A stretch of DNA of 61,293 nt from a virus. Positions 1-8,558 of this stretch are shown here, piece after piece (position 1 is the stretch's first letter; each line of letters begins with the position of its first letter). The notes beneath the pieces were generated by a model. The model did not search any database, was not told where the DNA came from, and saw nothing but the letters and a program-made list of their open reading frames with translations. The stretch is from positions 1 to 61,293 of IMG/VR virus record IMGVR_UViG_3300010885_035234; one strand, written 5' to 3'. A program made the position numbers and the translations under genes.

Positions 1-35
1 GATTTGAAATGTGGCGCACTCTTAAGTTCTGGTGA
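1..35 (+). CDS. 3' end of an upstream gene (partial)
   Basis: In the third reading frame the window opens with a short in-frame tail (ending E-M-W-R-T-L-K-F-W) that stops at a TGA at 33-35, just before the ribosome binding site of the next gene. A tail open to the left edge and stopping right before an RBS suits the C-terminus of a preceding plus-strand gene. A second frame is open to a stop at 61-63 and would overlap the next start. Too little is visible to name a product. Confidence 0.35.
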   Translation, partial: FEMWRTLKFW

Positions 36-50
36 TACAAGGAAACAACA

Positions 51-362
51 ATGGCACTATTAAAGAAAATCTATACAGAAGATGATACTGGAGTCTATGC
101 GGAATATTGGAAGATATCCGAGATAAATTCCAATTGGATCACCAATAATATTGAAATCATTATGGTTGGATATATTTCAACAGAAGCCCGAGATAGTGGT
201 AAAAAACCATTACTGAGTAGGATTACTAATGCATCGGGAGAGTTGGCATTACAATACTTTTCTGCTATTGTTATGCAACCCGAAGGAATAGACATCATTC
301 ATGAAGCATACCTTTATATAAAGGGATATAATCCAATATTCCTTGACGCAGAAGATGTCTGA
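51..362 (+). CDS. Hypothetical protein, probable structural accessory
   Basis: This 103-residue protein has an AAGGAA ribosome binding site ten bases before its ATG. Its N-terminus (MALLK, then EYWKI) resembles short proteins often coded beside tail-fibre genes in marine phages, but I do not recognise a named family. It has no signal peptide, membrane segment or metal motif. The neighbours, a partial gene upstream and a collagen-like protein downstream, suggest the end of a structural block running into early metabolism genes. Function unknown. Confidence 0.75.
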   Translation: MALLKKIYTEDDTGVYAEYWKISEINSNWITNNIEIIMVGYISTEARDSGKKPLLSRITNASGELALQYFSAIVMQPEGIDIIHEAYLYIKGYNPIFLDAEDV

Positions 363-466
363 TTTTAACTAAATATCTCGCATACTAGTTGATTATTGAT
401 CATATGCCAAATCAATTACTGATGGAGAGTTTGTTGGATCGACAGATGTGTGATAAAGGATAATAG

Positions 467-769
467 ATGCCATTAGATTTCCCTTCATCTCCACCCCCAT
501 CAGTGAATGATATTTATACCTTTGGCACTTCTTCTTGGAAGTGGACTGGTGATTCGTGGACAGTTTATTCTACTCCACTTTTGGGTAACATTGGTGCTAC
601 TGGCAACACTGGTGCTACTGGTTCAGTTGGAGATTATGTAATTACATTCAATGGCTCGACAGGTGCTGTAGGCATTACTGCTGGTTTTAACATCAACATC
701 AGTCAAAGTGGCAATACATACATGGTATCTTTGTCCGATACCGCCCTGTTAGACGGTGGAGTCTACTAA
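467..769 (+). CDS. Short collagen-like / fibre-associated protein
   Basis: This 100-residue protein starts 6 bases after an AAGGA site. It opens with a proline-rich stretch (SSPPPS) and a WKWTGDSW segment, followed by a short collagen-type Gly-x-x run (GNIGATGNTGATGS, about residues 43-56). The remainder is beta-rich with Ser and Thr. Gly-Ala-Thr triplets of this kind are common in phage tail-fibre and whisker proteins, where they form trimeric stalks. I infer a small virion decoration or fibre protein. The gap before it (363-466) holds only a 19-codon ORF at 402-461 without a ribosome binding site, which I do not call. Confidence 0.7.
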   Translation: MPLDFPSSPPPSVNDIYTFGTSSWKWTGDSWTVYSTPLLGNIGATGNTGATGSVGDYVITFNGSTGAVGITAGFNINISQSGNTYMVSLSDTALLDGGVY

Positions 770-784
770 AATAGGAACCACATA

Positions 785-1306
785 ATGGATTTGAGAATAT
801 ATAAAATGAATGAAATGGTTCCGACCGTTTCTTATGCTACTGGAGAAGCAGCCTGTTTTGATTTGGCAGCCTGTCTTGCTGATCGCCCCTCAGTAAATGG
901 ATTCTATCCAAATAACGAGCCTGTAGTCTATCTCTGCTTGAGGGACGAAAACGATGATGTCATTATAAGGATACCACCACGATGCCGTGTGCTGATTCCT
1001 ACAGGCATGATCTTTGATATCGAAAAAGAACACCATGTGAAGATATATTCACGATCAGGTCTTTCGGTAAAGAAAGGATTTGCAATGACAAACGGACTTG
1101 GTATTGTGGATAGCGACTATGTGGAAGAGGTCTTTGTTCCAATGATAAATCATTCCGACAAGGAATTGGTAGTAAAACACGGTGATCGTATTGCTCAGGC
1201 AGAAGTAGTTTTCAATTGGAAGCAAGCCCCACTCTCCTATATACAGGAAGCACCACATCGGAAAAGTGACCGCAATGGTGGATTTGGATCAACAGGAGTT
1301 TCATAA
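785..1306 (+). CDS. dut: dUTP diphosphatase (trimeric dUTPase)
   Basis: Hydrolyses dUTP to dUMP and pyrophosphate, keeping uracil out of phage DNA and supplying dUMP to thymidylate synthase. The conserved trimeric dUTPase motifs are present in order: an N-terminal DLAAC segment near residue 28, SRSGLSVKKG with the substrate-binding Ser/Gly, GIVDSDYVEE with the catalytic Asp, GDRIAQAEV, and the C-terminal arm RNGGFGSTG. At 173 residues it is slightly long, mainly from an insertion after motif 1 (about residues 30-60). The stop overlaps the next start as TAATG, so it is translationally coupled to the DUF1599-like gene. It works with ThyX and RNR further along. Confidence 0.95.
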   Translation: MDLRIYKMNEMVPTVSYATGEAACFDLAACLADRPSVNGFYPNNEPVVYLCLRDENDDVIIRIPPRCRVLIPTGMIFDIEKEHHVKIYSRSGLSVKKGFAMTNGLGIVDSDYVEEVFVPMINHSDKELVVKHGDRIAQAEVVFNWKQAPLSYIQEAPHRKSDRNGGFGSTGVS

Positions 1307-1629
1307 TGAATCGTGAAGATTTGCTCAAGCACCATGTCGATATATGCAATGCTGGCTTGGAATTGATGAAGAAGAAAAACCATGATTATGCAGGAAACAG
1401 CGGAGAAACCCCGTTTGCAAACTTTGAGCGTTGTGAGGCTATGGGAATCTGTTCAACTGAGGCAGGATTTCTTGTGCGTCTAACCGACAAGTTGTCCCGT
1501 CTTTCCACCTTTGCAAGTGCAGGAAAACTAACGGTAGATAACGAAAGTTATGAGGATGCCATTATTGACATCATCAACTACTGTGTTCTTTTCTCTGCTT
1601 ACAACAAAGGCAAGACTCAGAAGCAGTGA
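1306..1629 (+). CDS. DUF1599 / Nmad1-like protein
   Basis: A 107-residue, mostly helical protein. The pattern H-x-D-x-C-x-A, then K-K-N-H-D-Y, then R-L-x-D-K-L-S-R-L and finally E-x-x-x-D-A-I-I-D-I-I-N-Y matches the DUF1599 family (nucleotide modification associated domain 1), found beside nucleotide metabolism genes in phages. The conserved acidic and His residues suggest a metal-dependent, MazG-like fold, but its reaction is not established. It lies between dUTPase and a glycosyltransferase with overlaps on both sides. Confidence 0.75.
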   Translation: MNREDLLKHHVDICNAGLELMKKKNHDYAGNSGETPFANFERCEAMGICSTEAGFLVRLTDKLSRLSTFASAGKLTVDNESYEDAIIDIINYCVLFSAYNKGKTQKQ

Positions 1630-2531
1630 GTTGTTGTGGCAAACAATCTCCTTGCTGTGGTCAAACAAAAAGTAACCCCTTTCGTGACAAGGGGTTACTC
1701 ACAATAGGCATGGCTTGTTATGATGATTTTGATGGGGTGTTCTTTTCTACACAATCCATTCTTATGTACCATAAAGAAGTGCTGCCTTACATAAAGTTGC
1801 TGATTGTGGACAACAATCCACACAGCCGACACGGAGAACAGACCAAGCAATATGCTGCACAGATCGGCGCAACCTATATTCCTTTTTCAGAATATCAGGC
1901 AACCACTGTGAAGGAATTGATCTTTGAAAATGCCGAGACTCCGTATGTGCTGTGCATGGATTCCCATGTCCTGATAGAGAGTGGCGCACTAACAAAACTT
2001 CTTATCTACTACCAGTGCAACGAGAATACCACGGATTTGCTTCAAGGCCCTCTGCTGTCCGAAGAACCAAATCACCCTGATGTATGGACACACCTTGAGC
2101 CTCGTTGGAGCGATCAGATGTATGGTGTTTGGTCGGTTGATGAGCGTGGAAAAGATCCAAATGCACAGCCATTTGAAATTCCAATGCAAGGAATGGGTTT
2201 GTTTTCCTGCCGCAAGGAAGCATGGGTTGGTTTTAATCCTAATTTCAGAGGATTTGGTGGAGAAGAGTGGTATATTCATCAAAAATTCAAGAAAGCAGGA
2301 GGCAGAACCCTGTGTTTACCTTTTCTTCGGTGGTCACACCGCTTTCGCCGCCCCCGTGGAGTTCCTTATTCGGTGAAAACAGATGACAAGATAAAGAATT
2401 ACTATATTGGTTATCTTGAATTAGGAATGGATGTGTCCCCTATAACAAATCATTTTGAAAATGAATATGATGTTTCAAGAGAGACTTTAGATCATTTGCT
2501 TTTTGAAGCAAAATGCTGTATAAACTCTTGA
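1626..2531 (+). CDS. GT-A glycosyltransferase (GalNAc-transferase-like)
   Basis: A 301-residue glycosyltransferase of the GT-A (family 2/27-like) fold. The nucleotide-sugar domain begins at residue 24 (LTIGMACYDD, then LLIVDNN). A metal-binding D-x-H motif (D112-S-H114) sits in CMDSHV. A distal GFGGEEWYIHQKF acceptor-site segment is typical of polypeptide-GalNAc-transferase relatives. The N-terminus is Cys-rich (SCCGKQSPCCG), an unusual possible metal site. The GTG start overlaps the previous stop and lacks a clear Shine-Dalgarno, so the start is less certain. Possible targets are modified phage DNA, a virion protein or host surface glycan; the sequence does not decide. Confidence 0.8.
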   Translation: MSCCGKQSPCCGQTKSNPFRDKGLLTIGMACYDDFDGVFFSTQSILMYHKEVLPYIKLLIVDNNPHSRHGEQTKQYAAQIGATYIPFSEYQATTVKELIFENAETPYVLCMDSHVLIESGALTKLLIYYQCNENTTDLLQGPLLSEEPNHPDVWTHLEPRWSDQMYGVWSVDERGKDPNAQPFEIPMQGMGLFSCRKEAWVGFNPNFRGFGGEEWYIHQKFKKAGGRTLCLPFLRWSHRFRRPRGVPYSVKTDDKIKNYYIGYLELGMDVSPITNHFENEYDVSRETLDHLLFEAKCCINS

Positions 2532-2556
2532 CACAAAAATCATCTGATGGTATACT
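2528..2556 (+). promoter_or_regulatory. Consensus sigma70 promoter of the methyltransferase gene
   Basis: TTGACA at 2528-2533 and TATACT at 2551-2556 are separated by 17 bp, a near-perfect housekeeping promoter. It lies inside the tail of the glycosyltransferase gene. The expected start point is about 2563, one base before the methyltransferase ATG at 2564, so the transcript may be leaderless. Confidence 0.8.
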
Positions 2557-2563
2557 CTACACA

Positions 2564-3724
2564 ATGAATACTCATAAAATCATCCAAGGCGACTGCATTG
2601 CAGGAATGAAAACACTCCCTGATGGCTGCATTCATACTTGTGTTACCAGTCCCCCTTACTGGGGTTTGCGTGATTATGGTACGGGGACATGGGATGGCGG
2701 GGATTCCTCTTGCAATCATATAGATGATGCCGCTCTATCAGAAAGGTTGCGACAGAAAAAGTCAATGATTTCTGTAGGGGAACACATAGATGGTAGCACA
2801 AGGACAAGAGTACATGATGAGCAAATTGGAAACACCATCCAACATCGTGATGTGTGTCCCAAGTGTGGCGCAAAAAGAATTGATGCCCAATTGGGCGCAG
2901 AGAAAACCCCTGAAGCGTATGTTGAGAACATGGTGGCGGTGTTTCGTGAGGTTCGTCGCATTCTGCGTGATGATGGCACGGTGTGGCTCAACTTGGGGGA
3001 TAGTTATGCAAGGAATGGTGGTGGTGTTGAATCTAAAATGAACAGTATTGATAAAATGGGTGTGGGGCAAAAAGCAACTTATTTGGCGGGTGCAATGCAA
3101 ACCATCAACAAAGTACCATTTGGTCTTAAATCAAAAGACCTCGTTGGCATCCCGTGGCGTGTTGCCTTCGCCCTCCAAGCAGACGGGTGGTACTTGCGTC
3201 AGGATATTATATGGAGCAAACCAAATCCTATGCCAGAAAGTGTCACGGATCGTTGTACCAAATCACACGAATATATTTTTCTGTTAAGTAAAAATGAGAA
3301 ATATTTTTACGACAATACCGCAATCAAGGAAAAAACGAGTGTTGATCGAACAAAAGAACTTGGACGGGCTGTTAGAAAAAGAAATCACGGTGGAAGAACT
3401 GATGGTTATACTGTGGCATCTGGAACAGTTGGTGATGGTATTAGTCGCAACAAGCGAACTGTATGGACTGTTACAACCAAACCGTTCCGTGGCGCACACT
3501 TTGCCACCTTCCCGAAGGACTTGATCGAACCGTGTGTCCTTGCGGGATGCCCTGAAGGTGGAACCGTTCTTGATCCGTTCACAGGATCGGGAACTACCGC
3601 TATTGTTGCACTAGAGAACAATAGAAACTTTGTGGGAACGGAACTGAACCCCGATTACATTAAGTTGGCAGAAGCACGAATCAAAGAAGAAGTACCACAA
3701 ACATTAGAAGGGGTATTTGAATGA
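2564..3724 (+). CDS. DNA methyltransferase (N4-cytosine or N6-adenine)
   Basis: Transfers a methyl group from AdoMet to an exocyclic amino group in DNA. The order is catalytic motif IV first (TSPPYWGLRDYG, about residues 25-36) and the AdoMet site near the C-terminus (DPFTGSGTTAIVA, then FVGTELN), the beta-class arrangement. A CPKCGA segment near residue 100 with an upstream Cys/His may form a zinc knuckle. I chose ATG 2564 because the protein begins MNTHKIIQGDC, the usual N-terminus of this family; the longer frame to 2513 overlaps the previous gene. No restriction partner is nearby, so it is probably an orphan enzyme protecting phage DNA. Confidence 0.9.
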   Translation: MNTHKIIQGDCIAGMKTLPDGCIHTCVTSPPYWGLRDYGTGTWDGGDSSCNHIDDAALSERLRQKKSMISVGEHIDGSTRTRVHDEQIGNTIQHRDVCPKCGAKRIDAQLGAEKTPEAYVENMVAVFREVRRILRDDGTVWLNLGDSYARNGGGVESKMNSIDKMGVGQKATYLAGAMQTINKVPFGLKSKDLVGIPWRVAFALQADGWYLRQDIIWSKPNPMPESVTDRCTKSHEYIFLLSKNEKYFYDNTAIKEKTSVDRTKELGRAVRKRNHGGRTDGYTVASGTVGDGISRNKRTVWTVTTKPFRGAHFATFPKDLIEPCVLAGCPEGGTVLDPFTGSGTTAIVALENNRNFVGTELNPDYIKLAEARIKEEVPQTLEGVFE

Positions 3725-4107
3725 GTTTTGGATATTCATATTATCTTGATATGTACGATTGCAAGGCAGGAACCGCCGACGATATGGAACTTACCTATCG
3801 GTTTCTTGAGCGTCTTGTTGACAAGATTGGTATGACCCGAATGAGTCAGCCAATTGTTATGCATGGCCCAACAAATAACAAGGGTGAGGAACTCTATCCA
3901 GAAAAGGCTGGTGTAAGTGGATGGGTTCCGCTGATTGAAAGCGGAATTCAGATTCATTCCATCGAACCCACCCACTTTATTACTTTGGATGTCTACTCCT
4001 GCAATCGTTTCGACAAGAACATCATTCTTGAATATGCACAGGAGTGTTTTGGATTCAAGCGTTGCGAAGAGCATTATTTTACCCGAGGTACAGCATATGG
4101 CGAGTGA
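3721..4107 (+). CDS. speD: S-adenosylmethionine decarboxylase-like protein
   Basis: A 128-residue protein resembling bacterial SpeD, the pyruvoyl-dependent AdoMet decarboxylase of polyamine synthesis. The core GWVPLIESGIQIHSIEP matches the SpeD region where the proenzyme cuts itself between Glu and Ser (here E73-S74) to form the pyruvoyl group. A conserved His follows (IHS) and then LDVYSC with the catalytic-type Cys. The start overlaps the methyltransferase stop (ATGA). SpeD homologues are known in marine T4-like phages. The usual E-S-H is E-S-G here, so activity needs testing. Confidence 0.7.
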   Translation: MSFGYSYYLDMYDCKAGTADDMELTYRFLERLVDKIGMTRMSQPIVMHGPTNNKGEELYPEKAGVSGWVPLIESGIQIHSIEPTHFITLDVYSCNRFDKNIILEYAQECFGFKRCEEHYFTRGTAYGE

Positions 4108-5176
4108 TTCGGAAATCTCATGCACCGTTATCGTTGATGACATTGTAAAGACACTTTCATCGTCTTTTGATTATACCTTTGATGGTGTGAGTACATTTAC
4201 TCCTCCTTTTTTACCAAGGTTGCCAAAGGATTTTGGCATTGGTCTGATTGTTGGCCCATCGGGAACAGGAAAATCCACCATACTCAAGCGTTTTGGTAAG
4301 GAAGTTCCCCCGTCTTGGGAACACGACAAGGCAGTCTGTTCGCATTTCCGTGATGCCGCTGATGCTATGGAGCGGTTGGGTGCTGTTGGATTCAATTCTA
4401 TTCCATCATGGATGCGCTCATATGAAGTTCTTTCTACTGGAGAGAAGTTTCGTGCAGATATGGCTCGCCGATTGGAGAATGGAGCCGTTGTTGATGAGTT
4501 TACATCGGTTGTGGATCGCAATGTTGCAAAGTCTTGTGCAAATTCAATTCGCAAGTATGTGAATGAAAAGGGATTAAAGGGTTTGGTTTTCGCATCATGT
4601 CACTATGACATCATTGAGTGGTTGCAGCCTGACTGGGTCTTTGACACCAGCACAGGCAAGATGACCACAAGGGGGTTGGAAAGGCGACCCGACATCATCT
4701 TGGAAATCCTACCTTGTTCATACGAAGCGTGGGCAATGTTCCGCCACCATCACTATCTCGACGGAAACATCAATAAGGCTTCACGAAGTTGGATCGCTAC
4801 ATGGAATGGAATCCCAATTGGATTCGCTTCTGCCCTTCCTTTCCCAAGCGGAACAATAAAGAATGCATGGCGGGGACACCGAACCGTTGTGCTTCCTGAT
4901 TATCAAGGATTAGGCTTGGGAGTTAGGATTTCGGATGCAGTTGCCACCATGTTTGTGGTAGATGGATACCGATATTTCTCGAAGACAGCACACCCACGCA
5001 TGGGCGAATATCGAAACCACTCTTCACTATGGAAGCCCACAAGCAAGAATGGAATCAATCGTCAGGACTACAAGCGTAGAATCTCTAAGATTGAAGGTTC
5101 TTACCAAATGAAACACGCAGATCGTCTATGTTATTCACATGAATTTATTGGAGATAAAAATGAAAAAGAAAGTTGA
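4097..5176 (+). CDS. ABC-type ATPase fused to a GNAT acetyltransferase
   Basis: A 359-residue two-domain protein. The N-terminal half is an ABC-like ATPase: Walker A GPSGTGKST (about residues 54-62), a signature-like LSTGEKFRADMARRL, and a Walker B with catalytic acid in AVVDEFTSVVDR. The C-terminal half looks like a GNAT N-acyltransferase, with VLPDYQGLGLGVRISD as the acetyl-CoA loop. There are no membrane segments, so it is not a transporter subunit. ATG 4097 is chosen because the longer frame is antiparallel overlap with the speD-like gene. Similar fusions occur in bacterial and phage genomes but the substrate is unknown. Its end overlaps the co-chaperonin start. Confidence 0.8.
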   Translation: MASDSEISCTVIVDDIVKTLSSSFDYTFDGVSTFTPPFLPRLPKDFGIGLIVGPSGTGKSTILKRFGKEVPPSWEHDKAVCSHFRDAADAMERLGAVGFNSIPSWMRSYEVLSTGEKFRADMARRLENGAVVDEFTSVVDRNVAKSCANSIRKYVNEKGLKGLVFASCHYDIIEWLQPDWVFDTSTGKMTTRGLERRPDIILEILPCSYEAWAMFRHHHYLDGNINKASRSWIATWNGIPIGFASALPFPSGTIKNAWRGHRTVVLPDYQGLGLGVRISDAVATMFVVDGYRYFSKTAHPRMGEYRNHSSLWKPTSKNGINRQDYKRRISKIEGSYQMKHADRLCYSHEFIGDKNEKES

Positions 5177-5447
5177 AGAAAAAGAAAAGTTCAAGCCCAT
5201 CGGTAAGTTTATTTCTGTAACTACGGAAAAGAAGAAGGAAACAACCACGGAATCTGGTATCATCTTTACTGATGTGTACACAGGACGCTATGTCAAGAGT
5301 ACTGTGGTTGATATTGGTGATGCCCTAACCGAAGACATCAAGCCTGGAGATACGGTGTATTGGGACTCTAAGGAGTTCAAAGGCGATGAAGTCGAAGGTA
5401 TGCATATCATTAATGAAAAGTGGATCGCTGGCGTAGAAAGGGACTAA
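5160..5447 (+). CDS. GroES-like co-chaperonin (Cpn10 / gp31 analogue)
   Basis: A 95-residue protein with the Cpn10 layout: KPIGKFISVTTEKK at the start, a short mobile-loop region ending TTTESGIIF, GRYVKSTVVDIGD, then IKPGDTVYWDSKEFKG and a C-terminal MHIINEKWIAGVE strand. Phage co-chaperonins such as T4 gp31 cap host GroEL so that the capsid protein can fold, and this is the likely role. A GGAGA site precedes ATG 5160. The gene is coupled on both sides, overlapping the ABC/GNAT gene and touching the polymerase start. Confidence 0.85.
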   Translation: MKKKVEEKEKFKPIGKFISVTTEKKKETTTESGIIFTDVYTGRYVKSTVVDIGDALTEDIKPGDTVYWDSKEFKGDEVEGMHIINEKWIAGVERD

Positions 5448-7976
5448 TTGGAACAGTATACAAATGTCGGTGTTCGTGGGAATCGTATCCTGTATCGTGG
5501 CTATGCTACTGAAGGTGGCAGAAAGCGGCGTATTCAACAGGCTGATCCTAATTTCCGACCAACACTCTTTGTAAAGGCAAACAAGGCTTCCAATTGGAAG
5601 ACGCTTGATGGTATTCCTGTGGAACCTGTACAACCAGGAACCATCATGGATTGCCGTGAGTTTATAAACCAATACAAAGGTGTTGGGGGATTTTCTATTC
5701 ATGGAAATACCGACTATATTGCACAGTTCATTGGAGAAAATTTCAAGGAAATTGACTTTAATTTCACTAACTTGAAGGTTGCTTTTCTTGATATTGAGAC
5801 TGAATGTGAAAATGGCTTCCCTGATCCAAATCGGGCGGAAGAAAAGGTAATCGTAATCACCATTGGTTGCGAAGGAATTTACCACTGCTTTGCATTAGGC
5901 AAGGCTGTTCCACATCAGAAGAATGTAAAGTTATATGAATACGACAACGAAGATGAAATGTTACAGGCATTCATCGACTTTTGGCGATCCGAGGATTATG
6001 ATATCGTCACAGGTTGGAATACCCAACTCTTTGATATTCCATATCTTGTGAACCGAATCGGCAAGCGCATAGGGGAGGATGCGGTAAAGCGTTTGTCCCC
6101 TTGGAATGATGTAAAGACCCGTGATATCTCCATGAAGGGAAAGATGTACGAGGTGTTTGATATTGTTGGTGTTACATCACTTGATTATCTTGATCTGTAT
6201 AAGAAGTTTACCTTTGTAAATCAAGAATCTTATAAGTTGGATAATATTGCATTCGTAGAGTTAGGAGAGCGCAAGGCATCGTATGCAGAATACGACAAGA
6301 TGTCCGATTTCTACAAGCAGAACTTTCAAGCATTTGTTGAATATAATATTAAGGATGTTTTTCTTGTCGAGAGACTTGAAGAAAAACTCAAACTACTTGA
6401 ACTTGCTGTTACTCTTGCATATTCAGCCAAGGTGAACTTCTCCGAAGTGTTCTCTCAAGTTCGTACTTGGGATTCCATCATCTATCACCATCTGAATGAA
6501 CAGAAGATCGTTATTCCACCAAAGAAGGATGAAGACAAGTCTGAGCAGTTTGCTGGTGCTTATGTCAAAGATCCTATTATTGGAATGCATAAATGGGTTG
6601 TATCTTTCGACTTGGATTCACTCTATCCTCACTTAATCATGCAATTTAATATTTCGCCTGAGACAAAGGTCAAGGGCAAGGAAAAGAAGCGCATCCCTAT
6701 TGATGATTTATTGCAATCACTCAAGTCAGGGGCATATCAAGCCAATGAATATAGCACGGCTGCAAACGGTGTTTCGTTTGTAAAGGATATCCGAGGATTC
6801 CTTCCTGCTCTGATGGATACAATGTATCAGGAGCGTAAAGTATTCAAGGAAAAGATGCTTGAGTGTAAGCGTAGGCTAAAGGAACAAAAAGATACTCTCT
6901 CCAAGACAGAGAAGCGTCAGTTAGAGAATGATATCTCTAAGTTCCACAACTTTCAATTATGTCGTAAGATTCAATTGAATTCTGCATTCGGTGCTATAGG
7001 CAACGAATATTTTCGCTATTATGATTTAGATTTGGCTGAAGCCATTACGGTGTCTGGTCAACTTTCCATTCGTTGGATTGAAGAACAGTTGAATGGATTT
7101 CTCAATGCATCATTCAAGACGGGTAACTATGATTATGTTGTAGCAAGCGATACTGACTCCATTTACCTTCGCTTAGAGAATCTTGTACAGCGTGTAATGC
7201 CGAATGAAACCGATGATTCCAAGATTGCAAAGTATCTCGAAAAGGTTTCACAAGAACTCTTACAGCCGTTCATCGACAAGCAATATGATAAACTCGCTAC
7301 GATGATGAATGCATACGAGAACAAGATGCACATGAAGCGGGAGGCTATTGCAAACAAGGGCATTTGGACTGCTAAAAAGCGGTATATGCTTAATGTTATG
7401 ATTGGTGAGGATGGAGTTGTTCTAAAGAAGCCTGAGATGAAGATCATGGGTATTGAAACCAGTCGTTCTTCTACTCCCCGTGTTGTACGGGATGCCCTTA
7501 CTGATAGCATTTCGATTATTATGAATGGAACACAAGAGGAAATCATCAGTTATATTTCTGATTTCAAGAATAAATTCAAGGCTCAAAGACCTGAAGATAT
7601 CAGTTATCCTCGTTCTTGTAATGGTCTAAAGGATTACCACGATCCAACCACTATTTTCAGAAAGTCTACCCCTATTGCTGTGCGTGGTTCCTTGGTTTAT
7701 AATCACCACCTTCGCAATAAAAAGATGGACAAAAAGTATCCGATCATTAATGAAGGCGACAAGATCAAGTTCATATACTTGAAAATGCCTAATCCACTTG
7801 GTGAGAATGTTATTGCATTTATGAGCAGCATTCCCTCTGAGTTTGGCTTGGCTAAATACATTGACTTTAATACTCAATTTGATAAGTCATATCTTGACCC
7901 GCTCAAGGCTATCTTGGATTGCATCGGATGGCAAACCGAAAAAACTAATACACTTGACTCGCTGTTTTGTGATTGA
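5448..7976 (+). CDS. Family B DNA polymerase (gp43-like)
   Basis: Replicative polymerase with proofreading exonuclease, 842 residues against about 900 in T4 gp43. Exonuclease motif I is LDIETEC (D115, E117). Polymerase motif A is FDLDSLYPHL near 386-395, motif B is KIQLNSAFGAIGN near 505, and motif C is ASDTDSIYL near 565-573 with the catalytic Asp pair. The start codon is TTG, directly after the TAA of the co-chaperonin and preceded by a GAAAGGGA ribosome binding site. It works with the downstream UvsX, helicase and primase; the clamp and clamp loader are not in this window. Confidence 0.97.
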   Translation: MEQYTNVGVRGNRILYRGYATEGGRKRRIQQADPNFRPTLFVKANKASNWKTLDGIPVEPVQPGTIMDCREFINQYKGVGGFSIHGNTDYIAQFIGENFKEIDFNFTNLKVAFLDIETECENGFPDPNRAEEKVIVITIGCEGIYHCFALGKAVPHQKNVKLYEYDNEDEMLQAFIDFWRSEDYDIVTGWNTQLFDIPYLVNRIGKRIGEDAVKRLSPWNDVKTRDISMKGKMYEVFDIVGVTSLDYLDLYKKFTFVNQESYKLDNIAFVELGERKASYAEYDKMSDFYKQNFQAFVEYNIKDVFLVERLEEKLKLLELAVTLAYSAKVNFSEVFSQVRTWDSIIYHHLNEQKIVIPPKKDEDKSEQFAGAYVKDPIIGMHKWVVSFDLDSLYPHLIMQFNISPETKVKGKEKKRIPIDDLLQSLKSGAYQANEYSTAANGVSFVKDIRGFLPALMDTMYQERKVFKEKMLECKRRLKEQKDTLSKTEKRQLENDISKFHNFQLCRKIQLNSAFGAIGNEYFRYYDLDLAEAITVSGQLSIRWIEEQLNGFLNASFKTGNYDYVVASDTDSIYLRLENLVQRVMPNETDDSKIAKYLEKVSQELLQPFIDKQYDKLATMMNAYENKMHMKREAIANKGIWTAKKRYMLNVMIGEDGVVLKKPEMKIMGIETSRSSTPRVVRDALTDSISIIMNGTQEEIISYISDFKNKFKAQRPEDISYPRSCNGLKDYHDPTTIFRKSTPIAVRGSLVYNHHLRNKKMDKKYPIINEGDKIKFIYLKMPNPLGENVIAFMSSIPSEFGLAKYIDFNTQFDKSYLDPLKAILDCIGWQTEKTNTLDSLFCD

Positions 7977-8014
7977 ACCACCTACATACTACTAACACCA
8001 TGAAAGGAAATACT

Positions 8015-8353
8015 ATGGCTAAAGATAATGTAAAGATTGTTCGTTTGACTACTGGAGAAGAACTTATTTGTGAGGCAACACCATCCGATGGTGGTTGGCT
8101 TGTTAACAAGGCACTACTGCTTGTGCCTGTAAGTCTACAGAATATGCAGATGATTCCGTGGCTTGCATATGCAAAGTATCCAGAGGAAGGTCTGTTGCTT
8201 CCAGAAAAGATTATTGCGTTTACCATTGACGCAGAAGATCGGTTGAAGGCGGAATTTGATAAGGCTTTCTCTAAGATTATTGCTCCAAGCAACGGACTCA
8301 TTAGTGGTGCTGGAATGGGAAATATTGCAAATAAACTCCACCTTGCAGACTAA
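8015..8353 (+). CDS. LSm-like small beta protein, conserved in T4-like marine phages
   Basis: A 112-residue protein starting NVKIVRLTTGEELICEA, followed by a loop, then WLVNKALLLVPV and a distal MIPWLAYAKYPEE and LLPEKIIAFT. The strand pattern resembles the Sm/LSm (Hfq-like) beta-barrel seen in small proteins next to replication genes of marine T4-like phages. The function is not established; RNA binding is a possibility only. ATG 8015 is chosen for its AAAGGAAA site rather than the earlier 7973 ATG that overlaps the polymerase stop. Confidence 0.7.
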   Translation: MAKDNVKIVRLTTGEELICEATPSDGGWLVNKALLLVPVSLQNMQMIPWLAYAKYPEEGLLLPEKIIAFTIDAEDRLKAEFDKAFSKIIAPSNGLISGAGMGNIANKLHLAD

Positions 8354-8557
8354 ATGGAAATTACTCAATTAAACCCGATGCAAATCGAATACCTCCTGTC
8401 CCTTCTTCAAGAGAAGGGCAGGAGGCTTCGTGATGAACACACATCAGTTCTCAAGTCAAAGTACATGGGAATGGAAGTTGTTCGTCAAATAATTAGTGCT
8501 GTGGAAAACAATAATCAACTTATTTCTGACTTGGAAAGAATGAAGAAAGAGGTATAA
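8354..8557 (+). CDS. Small helical protein of unknown function
   Basis: A 67-residue protein that starts right after the stop of the LSm-like gene (TAA-ATG) and ends one base before the UvsX start. It is predicted to be almost entirely helical and charged ([20 protein letters not shown] and a C-terminal [12 protein letters not shown]), compatible with a small coiled coil. No family recognised. Its place inside the replication operon suggests a replication accessory. Confidence 0.75.
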   Translation: MEITQLNPMQIEYLLSLLQEKGRRLRDEHTSVLKSKYMGMEVVRQIISAVENNNQLISDLERMKKEV

Positions 8558-8558
8558 T

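Noticed and set aside
402-461. A 19-codon frame before the collagen-like gene
   Set aside because: No ribosome binding site and no recognisable content; it probably arises by chance.
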